Below are positions 9,701-21,300 of a stretch of DNA of 64,000 nucleotides, in pieces. The notes under the pieces were generated by a model. That model searched no databases, was not told where the DNA came from, and saw only the letters and a program-made list of their open reading frames with translations. A program made the translations under genes and the position numbers. Numbering within the stretch: position 1 is the stretch's first letter; each line of letters opens with the position of its first letter. Location of the stretch: positions 18,497,882-18,561,881 of the forward strand of contig CM049317.1 in NCBI GenBank assembly GCA_026874595.1, written 5' to 3'. The stretch comes from Sipunculus nudus. Lineage: Eukaryota; Annelida; Sipuncula; Golfingiida; Sipunculidae.

Positions 9701-11833
9701 AAACACATTCTAGTTTACTCTCCACCCGCCAGATGGCAACAGTGCTAAAGGTGCAGTGTCTAGCTGTCTCGTTGATATCAATATTCAAATAAAACATTTG
9801 GTAATGGTTACCATATCTGCTTATTGTATATTATCTTTTCACCACAGCTCTACGGATCCACGTCAGTCAGCAGTGTAAACAAGTATTAGAAGAACTCGGT
9901 GGCTACCAGCTCCAGTCACGTGGTGAGGTGGAAATGAAGGTAAGACTTCAAATCATGCGGAATGTCATTATCACGGCTATAGCGGTACATTTTTCTCACG
10001 ATGCCATTCACAATTTGATACATGTATGATAAATATTTTAATCTCACTTTTTGTGTTTTTTTATCATTGATACACCATATTTTAATAAAAATAATTTTTC
10101 CTTAGCGCACATTCACTTTTGCAAATTTTCGCTGCATCTTACACAATGTTTAATTGTCCTTCAAACTTCCAACGAAGTCTGCATATACTGCACTCGACAA
10201 AGAAGTTGTTTCAACAACTTTACATTCATTATAAAAATTACTGTCTTTTATTTTCATTTTCTTTAGTAAAACTGTTGTTGGATAAAGATTAATGATTATT
10301 TTCAAATTTAAAATATTCTATTTAGCTTTTACAATTTAAAAATTAACCTCAATACACTTTTCAAGTCTACACTGTAATGGATTTGTTTTGTCCCAGAATG
10401 CTTTAGCCCATAGTACATGTATGGTATATTATATTCCTGGTAACAAGCCAAATTTTTATTACAGAAATATTACTAAGCTAACTCTAGAAACTTGATTTTC
10501 AAACCATGCAAAAATAAGATTGATTTAAATACGATAAGCCAATCAGAAGCTGTTCAGCCTGTATTTACCAATGACCTTTTGCCTTATATTCCTTAAATGG
10601 CGATGAAAAACTATTTTAACTGTAGTACCTCAATATCGATTGGATAATCAAAATCATCATCTCTGTATCGATAACGGGACATGTGACGATACCTTTACAA
10701 TATTCAACTTTACATCGTGATGTATCGATCAACCCATGAATCGTTATAGCTCTGGTTGCTATGTAGGCTTGCAGTGGTGAATTAAGAATATTTAGAAAAA
10801 GTGAATTTTATTTATTTTTTAGGTTTTGTCATTAGTCCTCCGGGATTGGATTCGTCCCTGTTGGCATTCACGTATTTGCCCACATTCTTAGGTTCATTCG
10901 TGCAGAAATGAATGTAAATTTTCTCTTAACACGGTTTAACTGATTGAATGTTTTCATGATTAATCACAAACGATTATGCTTACACATGCAAAACAGTCAT
11001 AATAACTGGAAATAATATATTCTAATGATGTCAAAGAAGTGATCTTAGACGGTATTCAATGGAACCAACAGCTTTAGAACTAAACCTTGCATAGCGAACA
11101 ACTGCCAATAATTTGGTCATTACCTTGAACTTTCATATATTGTCAGACTGAATTTACCCAGTAAGGCCAAACAAAAAAAATAAAAGGTAGGGTTATCAGG
11201 CACCGCCCGCGTCAATTTTAAACCCCCGCATCAAAACTTTCTATATTCATTTAAAATAAAAAATTACCAATTCCGTGCTCAAGCCGCTCGACATTTCTTT
11301 CAAGAAGATAAAATAATACATTTTAATAAAATTTCCTTTTTTTATTTAGTGTTTTTACTTGTTTAACAAAACAAATATGTTATTGTCATGCTTTTCCCTT
11401 ATCATTTGACAATTTTATCGAAACATACATAAAATAAAAATTTAAAAAAAAACCGCCCGCCTGCAGTGATTTAAGAAAAAAATGTCTGAGAACCAAACTT
11501 CATTTTTTTTGGGGGGGGGGGGGGCTAAACTTTTTAGACATAATTAAAGAAACCAAATTTCACAGTATTATAGAGTGTACATCAAATAATCGATTAATAA
11601 TATATGATCAGTCTTTTCTCTTTCATTCAAAGAATTTTATTTTACAAACAGTTATACTTACAAACAAACAATCGCCGGCGAAACATAATTATTCCCTAAT
11701 CTTAAGATTTGTCTCTTTGTTCCAGGGCAAAGGAAAAGTGAGCACGTTCTTTCTGACCGGAAAAGATGGATTTACAAAGGAGTTGCCGGATCTGGAAAAA
11801 GCCGCGTCATTAGCGGAGCATGAATTTAAATGA
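3386..11833 (+). CDS. Receptor-type guanylate cyclase, C-terminal part (last three coding exons)
   Basis: Three exons (3386-3484, 9848-9939, 11726-11833) splice in frame to about 100 codons covering the end of a class III guanylate cyclase domain and a short tail. Such enzymes convert GTP to cGMP, usually as dimeric membrane receptors (natriuretic-peptide or speract type). The motif [11 protein letters not shown] is diagnostic: its Cys is the guanine-specifying position, and the following Asn...Arg (NSASR) are the transition-state residues. IHVSQQCK and the FFLTGKDG strand match the family's domain end. The first base of the initial Gly codon comes from an exon outside the window. The receptor, kinase-like and coiled-coil parts are not visible, so the ligand class cannot be told. 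The introns (6.4 and 1.8 kb) are full of repeats. The protein ends EHEFK, with no long C-terminal extension. Confidence 0.93.
3626..3736. repeat. (CA)n then (TA)n microsatellite
   Basis: Short CA run, then about 50 TA dinucleotides with scattered TACA interruptions, directly visible. Confidence 0.95.
3737..4320. other. No gene seen (intron)
   Basis: Intronic DNA of the guanylate cyclase gene. I see no exon, RNA gene or repeat that I can name here. Confidence 0.4.
4321..7476 (+). repeat. 17-bp minisatellite, array 2 (~185 units, with higher-order repeats)
   Basis: Same 17-bp unit as array 1 (GTCTAATAAGAC plus CATCT, CATCA or CACCT) over about 3.15 kb. The order of variant units is not random. 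A long block around AAGTCCATCTG (5225) repeats at 6381, exactly 1156 bp or 68 units later. The variant CCACCTATCTG occurs at 6911, 7030, 7149 and 7268, each 119 bp (7 units) apart. This shows growth by amplification of multi-unit blocks. The array sits wholly within an intron. Confidence 0.95.
7477..7823 (+). repeat. Conserved 3' flank of the 17-bp array, copy 2
   Basis: Near-identical to 2831-3173 from CTTGTGTGAACTGAAAGC to CGCCTTATGGTTAAA. After this point the two loci diverge at once (SINE in copy 1, TTGCGCTCAG here), which marks the likely right end of the repeated unit. Confidence 0.85.
7824..9847. other. No gene seen (intron); C14 tract
   Basis: Intron sequence with a run of 14 C at 7862-7875 and otherwise unremarkable AT-rich DNA. 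I found no exon-like frame with splice sites before the acceptor at 9847. Confidence 0.45.
9848..9939 (+). CDS. Guanylate cyclase penultimate exon
   Basis: Preceded by CACCACAG and followed by GTAAGA. With the carried G it reads [11 protein letters not shown]...[18 protein letters not shown], the strand-helix segment near the end of the cyclase fold found in receptor guanylate cyclases. It ends in phase 0. Confidence 0.95.
9940..11164. other. No gene seen (intron)
   Basis: AT-rich intron between the last two cyclase exons. Nothing beyond low-complexity sequence is apparent. Confidence 0.4.
11165..11525 (+). mobile_element. MITE family A, copy 1
   Basis: Short element with inverted ends: GGCCAAA, a purine run, GGTAGGGTTATCAGGCACC and CGCCCGCGTCAAT on the left; ACCGCCCGCCTGCAGTGAT and CTGAGAACC on the right. 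It is flanked on the left by TAA. The same family occurs at 12288, 29891, 35581 and 54129. The right end is decayed and carries a G14 run. There is no coding capacity, so it is non-autonomous. Confidence 0.75.
11726..11833 (+). CDS. Guanylate cyclase last coding exon
   Basis: Begins after TTGTTCCAG and encodes 35 residues plus [18 protein letters not shown], then an acidic and helical tail ending EHEFK. G(K)V.T(F/Y)(F/W)L.G is the typical end of the cyclase domain. The tail is short compared with receptors that carry long C-terminal extensions. Confidence 0.95.
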   Translation, partial: GKGKVSTFFLTGKDGFTKELPDLEKAASLAEHEFK

Positions 11834-11840
11834 TTATGAT

Positions 11841-11930
11841 TCTGAGAGTGCCGTGTGCAAATGTTTCTGCGAGTGCCGTGTGCAAATGTTTTTGAATGTC
11901 GTGTGCAAAGGGTTCCGAGAGTGCAAGTGT
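11841..11930 (+). repeat. ~25-bp tandem repeat just after the cyclase stop codon
   Basis: About four degenerate copies of GAGTGCCGTGTGCAAATGTT start eight bases after the TGA. The position makes it part of the presumed 3' UTR. Confidence 0.75.
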
Positions 11931-12287
11931 AAAATGTCGACTTTTGTTTCATAAAATATTTTATCAAATGTCTCACAGCAAATTGACACATACACAAGGG
12001 CTTTCATGTGTGTGTTTAAATGATATTTATATTATCATTGAGATGAAATGACAGATTTTTAATTCCAGTGGCACCAAATGTGTACTGTTATTAGTAAAAA
12101 CTTAATTACCATACGTATAGCTGACTCACACAACTTCAACTTGTGACTATAGTCTCTTCTACCAGTGGGTGCTCATTGAAATATGGCGATTATTCTTTTG
12201 AATGTGATCTAAATATATACACAGAATTTAACAGTTAAGGCTGATGAGGGAGCGAAGGTCTATTATGAACTGTAAAACTACAACATT
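11931..12287. other. Presumed 3' UTR and downstream DNA, no further gene
   Basis: Contains a CATAAA-type variant signal near 11951 (CATAAAATATTT) that could serve polyadenylation of the cyclase transcript, but no canonical AATAAA is obvious. No gene is seen. Confidence 0.3.
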
Positions 12288-12573
12288 TAGGTGAAAAACA
12301 GGTATGGTTGTCAGGCTATTTATTAAGAAATCAGTGCGGGCGGGCGATATTTTATTTTTACTTTTTTTGTATGTTTCGATAAAAATGTCATTTGATCAGG
12401 GAAAAGCTTTTCTTGCTATACAGGTAAAAGCACTACATAACAAATGAAATCTTATAAACATTGTATTATTTTATCATCTTGAAAGATGAAAATCAAAATA
12501 AAATTTGTTTTATGCGGGGTATAAAATTGACGCGGGTGGTGCCTGAAAACCATACATTTTATTCTTTTGCCCT
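12288..12573 (-). mobile_element. MITE family A, copy 2
   Basis: Opposite orientation to copy 1: GGTATGGTTGTCAGGC with GCGGGCGGGCG on the left; GCGGGGT, GACGCGGGTGGTGCCTGA and AACCATAC on the right. Internal segments (TATGTTTCGATAAAAATGTC, GTAAAAGCACTACA) match the other copies. The outer GGCC ends are decayed. Confidence 0.7.
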
Positions 12574-13968
12574 TATAACCAACATTTATATATTGCAATA
12601 TATTATATACTCCTCATGTTTCCTTTGAATATTTTGGCCAAGTCAAATGGCCTCTGTCATGGGTCAGTAACCTCACGTTAACAATTACTTTTTTAGAATA
12701 TATATGACACACTACAACCAATCAGCAGCTTTTAATGGTAGTTGTTTGAGCATGTGACCAGTGACCTTGACCTACTTCCGATTATTTGAGATGTCAGTTT
12801 TCTCATATACTAATATTAATGAATAACTAAAATATTTTAGTTTGGTTTTGTTTTCATTCTGGTTTGATAGGCTTATGCCTCATTCCACTATATGCCACTT
12901 TTCTGGATCTGATCTGTGAGTTTGAGAAAAGATTAACAAATTTCAATGGGCGTCCCACTTTAGAACAGACGACAGAGAAGTTTTCTGATTACTACAGCAA
13001 AGGACATTCAGTTTCTTTGCTTGTTTACCGTTGTATATTAAGATTTTGTAACAGAAAAGGTTAATTGTTGCATCCATATATTGTGAATATAAAATGAAAT
13101 GTATTGTACGTAATGCAGCACAGCGGTACGCTCATAAAATATCCATGTTTGCTAGTACACATTGATTCACATGCACAAAACAAATATCCAAAATATGCTC
13201 TTAACTAAAGAAAAAAGAACCTTGTTGTCACGCTACAATAGAACGTGTATGATGACTAAGTAGATAACTATGTTCAAGTTGACGCGTCAGTTGACATGCA
13301 GGTGTGCTTATAAAGACGCGTCAACAGACAAACGATCAGTATTAGACGTAACAGGGGCGAGTCATGTCTAGTCATCAAAAAAATATTGTTCTATGGACTC
13401 TTGGAACAGAAAAAAATATGGAGAAAGCGATCTTTTCCCTTTCTTCACAAAACCTGTAAATATGCAAGCTTGAAGAGAAAATACTCAAATGTGTACATGA
13501 TATGGCCCTGGAAATAGTGTTTATGTTCGACACTAATTTAAATCCATTTACCATACCTTTTAAGATTCTTTTAGGGAGTTTGTGCAATAGCAAGAAAAAG
13601 CAAAATCACCAAAGAGCTTGTCTTCATTCTCCAAAAAATGATCCGCAAAAAATAGCAGCGGCGAATCCCTAGGACATTTTTTGTATGGCCTTATTATAAG
13701 ACATATCAGTGGACACACCGATGTCTCAGGCTACAATATAATAGGTGTGTAGCGTAAAACACGCAAACAGACATATAGTGTAGCATACAACGTATCAACA
13801 CGGAGTGCGGACAGACAATTTTTGATTATTTTTTTTTTTGGAGGGGGGGGGGGGGCTCTTAAACCGAGAACGCGTCCAGCCGAATGGGGAAGTTAAGTGG
13901 AGAAGCGATGTAGAAATTTTCAAAACTTAGGCTTAAGTCATTATGATGCAAATCCGTAGCTGTGGGGG
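12574..13968. other. No gene seen; G13 tract
   Basis: Intergenic DNA. An 11-bp perfect inverted repeat is at 13278-13288 and 13315-13325, and a G13 run is at 13843-13855. Short open frames here lack splice context and recognisable motifs. Confidence 0.4.
13278..13325. repeat. Perfect 11-bp inverted repeat around a TATAAA
   Basis: GTTGACGCGTC at 13278-13288 faces GACGCGTCAAC at 13315-13325 across a 26-bp loop that contains TATAAA (13309-13314). It could form a hairpin or an operator-like dyad. No adjacent gene supports a function. Confidence 0.6.
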
Positions 13969-14491
13969 CATGACAGGTTAAATGGACAGGTAACATGTAC
14001 TTGACATAAAATAGACCGGCTGTCTGTACATGACACGTCAAATAGACAGGCGAACTGTACATGACATATCATATAGACAGAGATGCTCTACTTGACTTGT
14101 CAAATAGACAAGCGCACCTCACATGACGTAATTTAGGCAGAGGTGCCCCACATGACTTGTCAAATAGACAGACTATCTGTACATGACACGTCAGGTAGAC
14201 AGGCGACATGTACATGACACTTTAAAAAGACAAGCGTACATGACACATCAAATGGACAGATGAAATGTAAATGACACGTAAATAAGACTGGCTGTCTGTA
14301 CATGACAGGCGTACTTTACATGATAATGTCATATAGACAGTTTTGCTCTACATGACTTGTCAAATAGACAAGCGTACCGTACATGACACGTCATATAGAC
14401 AGGTGTACTGCACATGATGACAGGGTGCTCTATATGATTTGTCAAATAGACAGACCTGTACATGACATGTGACGTAGACAGGCTACCAGTA
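13969..14491 (+). repeat. ~31-bp minisatellite (~18 units)
   Basis: Degenerate tandem units with the cores CATGACACGTCAAATAGACA and GGCGTACTGTA. Unit lengths range from about 18 to 32 bp because several units carry internal deletions. The TGACACGTCA part is a near-palindrome. Confidence 0.9.
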
Positions 14492-15113
14492 TTTTCTGTT
14501 CGGGATACATCAATACACTGCTATATTCAAAGATTCATCGTTTATTCTAACTGCGTTTATGAGCACGTTGTGTACCTAACATACCGCTGATTTTTGTCTG
14601 TTAGCTGTATACCCATAATTTCGACATGCAAACTGTGAATTCCTTTTTTTTTGTGTATGCAAAATGGCAGCCCTTGAGGTTTTCGAGAAAATGGGCGAAA
14701 TATAACTAAGGCTCCATATATGCGAAGGGATGCTACACGAAATTAGTCCGAGGACATCGCCTATGCGAGAATCTACCTGTGGCGCGAGTTTGATGAACCT
14801 GTATAAAAAAAGTGAAGGCCGGTATAACACTTTTCCTGGACCACGCCCAAACCCTCAAATTATAGTCTGATACTTAATGTAACAATTTTGGGCGCTGTTG
14901 CACAGATTTGCTGTGCATTGTGCTTGGTTCACAGTTAACTTCATAATCACGATTGATAAATCGGTGTTTTTCAGTTCATGTTTGACTTTTTGATCCCAAA
15001 AGGAACACTTTTCACACTTAATCAAAATTGACTCTTATCGCAGCGGGGCCTTCTAATTTTATGTGCGACTGAACTTGTTCTTTGTTTATTAATATTTATA
15101 CCATTGTTGAGAG

Positions 15114-15144
<31 letters not shown>

Positions 15145-15978
15145 TTTAAATATAATATATTAGCTACATAATTGTGTTATAGTTTTTTTATGCAAGAAGT
15201 GTGATTGAGCGTTTATTAAACGTATATGGCCGGAAATTAAAAAAAAAGAGGTTTCCTCTTAAAGATATACAAAAAAATATGCTTTCATGTGCGGATTTCG
15301 TAAAGAAAAATATTTCTAAAGTTATTCAAGGAATCAGATCTTAATCTTATCACATAAAAATATAATTGTGATAAATTATATTCCCTGGTTAATTCTTGCA
15401 TAGTGGCTGGACAGTTGTGAATATTCCTTTTTGACGTTTCTGAATCCAGATCATGTGCCGGATCCACACCAACTCTATTCGATTATAAATTGACCCATTC
15501 CCCGAAATGCCAATTAATTTTTAATGAGATTCCGTTCATGGTTGCATGAGTTGTGTTATGAACAAGCACACACACATATGAACACACGAACGCGGATGAA
15601 CGCGTTCCTTCCCAGCGGTTGTAATTTACTAGGAAAAATACTTGTATTTTAGTGATGCAATAAAATCAATATACATTTAGTTAAAAATACTTTGGATTCA
15701 AAACTCCTTGAGTATATATTCTCATGAAATATCCGTTTTTACTAAGAAAATAGAAACCCGTCGTATGAAAATGTATACATTTGTAGGTACTCCTTACATT
15801 CTTGCTAGTTCTTTATTTATTCTACAACTGCTCCAACTCAGAGCATTTGTCATAGACCGCCATCGGGGAGGCGTACCAAGCGTGACAGTCTGGGCGATAA
15901 CTTGGCCTTCATCTACGGATTCCCCGTACTCACTTGTTAAGAAGCTCGGCAGTAAATGGGCAAAATGTTTAGACCAAC

Positions 15979-16011
<33 letters not shown>

Positions 16012-16498
16012 CATCATCATTTTAATATCATAGAATTAAATAGAAGTACGTTTGCTGACTGCACTGTAATTGTAGTAATGTAATCGTGAATGTATAGCTG
16101 TCTACTCTCCACACAAACCAATGGCTAACTCAACCAAAATCCAATCTCCGAGGCCCCCTCTCTCGCACACACACAAACATTCACTCAAATAAACCAGCTA
16201 TCATATTAACCATTCACACACAGAGACAAACCACAAGCTTACTAAACTAATATAAAGCAAAAAAATACACATGAACCAGTTATAAATCCTAACGCTCTTC
16301 TCCGGCAAATTATTCCTTTTAATAAAATATAGATGGATGAAAGCGCTATGAGCTTTTGAAATTTATGATGAATTAAACACTGTTGGACAAATCCATTTCA
16401 TGAAAATGTATTTTGAATACTGACACATAAAAAGTCACATAGTTATTGCTTGTTACATATTGAGCTTACAAATAATACTGACGTTGACATCATCATGT
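14492..16498. other. No gene seen; simple repeats
   Basis: Holds (TA)n at about 15117-15143 and (TTA)n at about 15978-16010. The rest is AT-rich DNA. Open frames on both strands here look like chance. Confidence 0.4.
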
Positions 16499-16695
16499 TC
16501 AATTGAATGGTGCCCTCCGGGCAGCAGTCTTTTTGCCTTTATTAGCGCCACCATACGGCATGATGCAGATTTTTCCGCACATCGATGGACAACATTTCTT
16601 GGGTGGCGGGCAGTCTTCGTCATGAAAACATTCAAATCGGCAGGCGTACCTTGTCATCGACTGACACAGTCCTAGCCGGCCAGTATCACGCATCT
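16499..16695 (-). CDS. WAP protein exon 3 (four-disulfide core and stop)
   Basis: Acceptor TTTTTACAG precedes the exon on the minus strand. It carries all eight WAP cysteines (CQSMTRYACRFEC, HDEDCPPPKKCC, PSMCGKIC) and a Lys/Arg-rich end before the stop. Confidence 0.88.
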
Positions 16696-19600
16696 CTGTA
16701 AAAATAAAATTATAACTGATTGAGGTTATTTATACTCTGTCTAATACTTATAAAAGGAATTCGCTCCACTTTATTCCTTAATGTTCCTTGTAACCGCATT
16801 GCGTATGACACTGTGTCATACCTAATTTTAAAGGTCACTGTGTCCGCAGTGACATAGGCCATATGCGACTATATAATATTTAATGTACATATAATTATGA
16901 GTGATTTTTCTGTTTTTACTGACTTGCACGGAAGTTATAGACCGAGCACAGCCGAACTGCCTTCGGTAATGACAGGAATGCGTGCATCGTGGTCCCTCAA
17001 CCTCAAATACTAAGGACTATTGTTTATATGAATAACGCTTGCCTTCAATGAGGGATTTTAGCATGTCTGGCCTTACGTTTGACCCAGGCTGTCACCCACG
17101 TGCGGGGTCAGTAAAAGTGAAAAACACATGTTTCTCGCTTTATGAAATGGAGGGTTCAACCCAGGAAGATAAATAACAAAACCTAATTCAAGGTCCCAAT
17201 TTTAGGAACAGGGTGGGATAGGGTGGGGGCTTGAGTTTCAGGCCTCGAAATTGGTCTGATACGATAAAAAAAAATGTTGCTCAAAATGGGATACGGACCC
17301 TCTGCATGGAGTCCCATTGGGCCCGTTTCTGCTACTTATAAGGAATGCATATTTCTGTTTCTTTCTTCAGGAACAGTTTCATTGCAACGTACATATAAAT
17401 AAACCTTCATGTGGTCCTCACATCAACCCTATTCTTTAATCGTCCAATGATAGATCCAGTCAAATATATATTCGAAAACCTGAATGCCTCCGCGTCTCAT
17501 TCCAGTTCGCAACATAAACATCATCACTGACTAGGCCCTCAAGGTAAACATACAGGGGTAGGAATTTCTTGCCACGAGCACAGCGCCACAAAATAAATAG
17601 ATAAAATTAGTTGTACATATCTTTTTTAGACAGTTTCCCACTGAAAACCTATATTTTTTTCTCTATAGAATACAAAATGGGCCAACATTTCACATCTCAG
17701 GTAATAAATCTCCCCAACCCCGGTAAAAAACCGGTATACCGGGTTTATTAGCTAGTACAAATATTATATAATTGATATCGCGCACCCATAGCATTAACTA
17801 ATATCCTCAGTTGAAAATACGCTTCAAGGTGTCTGACATAATATATCAGACTCTATCAGACTGTATGACCTACATTTGCTATCATGATTTGAATGACCTA
17901 CCATCTCGTATAATATCACGTGGCATATATCTGCTGTCACTCGGTGTCGCCACCATCTGAAAATCAAAGAAAATATGACACGTTGGATTCTTTATCCTTA
18001 TACAAACAACCATAGTCTGTAGAAAGTATCATATACAATAAATGTCAAGCATGACAACAAGGAGCCAAGGAAATCCCTTAATAATCGATAATCCTTCATG
18101 TTTTCACAAAATCGTTTTGTTTCCATTTTACTTGTATGTCAAATACGTTCACTTTTCCGGCTTCTGTGGCCAAGGGGCAGAACACAAAGCTCAAGGCCCG
18201 GTAGATTGTGAGTTCGAATCTCAACCGAGGAGGTGAGAGTTTAAACGGTCTGACCCTACCCAGGGTAAGCGCTCTGCAGGCTTAATGGAAAGGTCGTGCC
18301 GAACGGCCGTGCTTAACTCACACATGAGTGCACCTTTCGGGTTTCCTCGATCGATTGTCTGACCCTGCAATTGAGAGGATTTAACATCCAGGACCCGCAG
18401 GTATAGCAGTCACAAGGCCTGGTTAACAACAGGATATAAAATGAAAGGACGTGTGCCACTGCCATACCACGAAATCCGAAACCGGGATTGAATTCTGCAG
18501 ATTTACATATAAGTAGTTAAGCTAGCAGGACAAAAATGCGGGCGGTAACGTCAAACAAAACCAAATGAAAATAAGTTCACTTTCAGACTGAAACTAGTGC
18601 ATGTTTGCTGGGGGAAATGAGGTGTTAATAAATGTTAAAGCTATAGACATTTTTTCAAGGGTATCTTTATTTAATCAAAATTCAATTAGATCAGAATTTT
18701 CAATTTTTTTAAGTTATTAATTTAAATTAAAAAAATCAGTACCTTAAATTTGGCAAATGGCACATTTTTATTCTTGTAAGTATTCGTTGAGTGATTTTTC
18801 ACAGCATGGACACGTAAATTTTTAATCATTTTAAATCTGAAATTTGAGAAATAAAAGCTAATAAATTAGGCTATTTAATTATTTTTTAAGGCTCTGTTGA
18901 CTGACTTTCTTTGTCAAGCTGCAGGCAACCAACTTCTGATTACTGGAGGTCAGCTATTCCAGGCTACCTGACTGTCCTGGGTAACACCCCCACCCTCCAC
19001 CCCACCCCCAGCCCACCGCTCTCACCAAGTGTATGGAAATATTTGTTATTGTTTAAAATGTACTTCCCTATTTGTAAAGCTATTTCTACTCCAATGTACA
19101 TTTTTTTTCTTTATTTAGTAACTCAAGGAGTAATCTAGAAGATGGTTTGTTGTGGTTATGTGGCATTTTTAAAGAAATTAATTTTAATTAAATAATTCTT
19201 CAAAAAATATAATTAAACCCATCAGTATGCATACTTTGGTAAAAAATTATATATTATTATAGATGATAAAGTTGCATGATAGAATTGTGAATTCTGAATC
19301 AAAGTAATATTTTTTTCTGATATTTATTGTTTTGTAAATTTATAAAATAAATATAAATTAAATTGTGTTGTCAAAAAATAAATACAACTGTGTATATAAT
19401 GTGATGTAATCTGACAAAATTAAATCTTGGTGCAATTTAGAATTGTAAAGTTACTGATATTTCAGATATATATGTTTTACTGCAAATTTATAAAATTTAC
19501 AAACATTTGAAAAAAAATGATATAAAAAATGATCCAATGCAGACATTTGTTTATTACATTCCTGCCTCAGTAGAATAGGAAATAAAGTAATTGGCTTAGT

Positions 19601-21265
19601 TCATCCATCTCTCTGCCTATATTTAAATATTTATAAAACATGAATAAACTTTTTTCCTGTAAGCACTGTTGAATTAAATTTCATATCCTGTCTAAAAGTA
19701 CAGAAGTATTGTAACCCTCCCCCCCCCTCCCAAGCGCAATTGATTCCTTGCACATATATGCAGTGGGGGCATTCATTTTATTGCAACCGTGTACAATTTA
19801 TTGAATTAAAGAAAATTAGTATAATAAAAAATAGGATCTTATTTAAACATCATATGTTATAATCCTACCTCAGCATGATTTGAGATAAAGTGACCATTGT
19901 TAGTCTACCTGTCTCTCTGGCCATTTTTTATATATTCAGTTATAGTGAATCAACTTTTATATGTTAGTCATGTTGCAATTGTATACATTTTATAAAATGA
20001 TGGTATAAAACTAATTTAACAAATGTGTAAATTGCTTAAATGTCAACAGCCATTCAAAGAGCCAGCCAATGATAATGGTAATAGCATAAATCTAATCTTT
20101 ACAAATTGCTCAAATGATTTTGTTTCAACATAAGTGAAAAAAATTGTAAGATCACAAAAAATATTTTTCAAAAAGAATTGTAACCAATCAATACAAATCA
20201 ATCATATAACCCATCCATAGCCTTTGTTACCTCTTCCTCTCAGACTTCATCTTTATTTTATATTATTTTAGATTTTTAATTTCAAGGTCAACTACAGCTG
20301 AGCACCGTGACCTATGGGTCCCTTGTTTTTTTCTTGATTACTCAGAAGGGTAACTTTCGAAATGCTCAGAGAAAATAGGTCACTGTGACTTAATTTCAGG
20401 TTTGAAGGAATATCAGGTTTGAAAGAAGATATCTTCAAGATAAGTTAATGTTAAAACTAAAACTTCAGATAACTGGAACACTTTGTGAGCTGTAGTGCTC
20501 AAGAAAAGACGGACGGACGTAAAGACAGCACGACGGAAGGACGACGGACATTGATACGGGTCAGCCTGACTAAAAGTCATGTTGCAGTCTCAAAAACAAA
20601 GGTACAACATGTAAAATTAAGGTGGCACAAAGCAAAATACAAGTGACAACACACTAGTGAGTCTCACTAGACTGCTAACACTAACCATGACCGACAATCC
20701 GTGCCATATCTAAGAATAATACATTAACCAACAAATGAGAGACTCGCATGATTCCTAAAAAAAATTATAAGACTAAAAAAGGTAAAATTAAAAAAATATA
20801 AATAGAGTATATGGGGGTGCCACTAATCTCATATCAACAATAATGTTGTTAAAGATCAATAGGTAATACATATTTAGAAATTGGAGCTTTTGTATGATAA
20901 TAATAGCCAATTATTGTAATTATAAGTGACCTTATTTTAGTGAGTCTCACTAGACTGCTAACACTAACCATGACCGACAATCCGTACCATATCTAAGAAT
21001 AATACATTAACCAACAAATGAGAGACTCGCATGATTCCTAAAAAAAATTATAAGACTAAAAAAGGTAAAATTAAAAAAATATAAATAGAGTATATGGGGG
21101 TGCCACTAATCTCATATCAACAATAATGTTGTTAAAGATCAATAGGTAATAAATATTTAGAAATTGGAGCTTTTGTATGATAATAATAACCAATTATTGT
21201 AATTATAAGTGACCTTATTTTTATGATTTTTATAATTATTAATTTTTTTATTATTGTTATTGTTA

Positions 21266-21300
<35 letters not shown>

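Noticed and set aside
16460-16675. Open frame on the plus strand across the WAP exon
   Set aside because: It is the antisense shadow of the cysteine-rich coding exon and has no family features.
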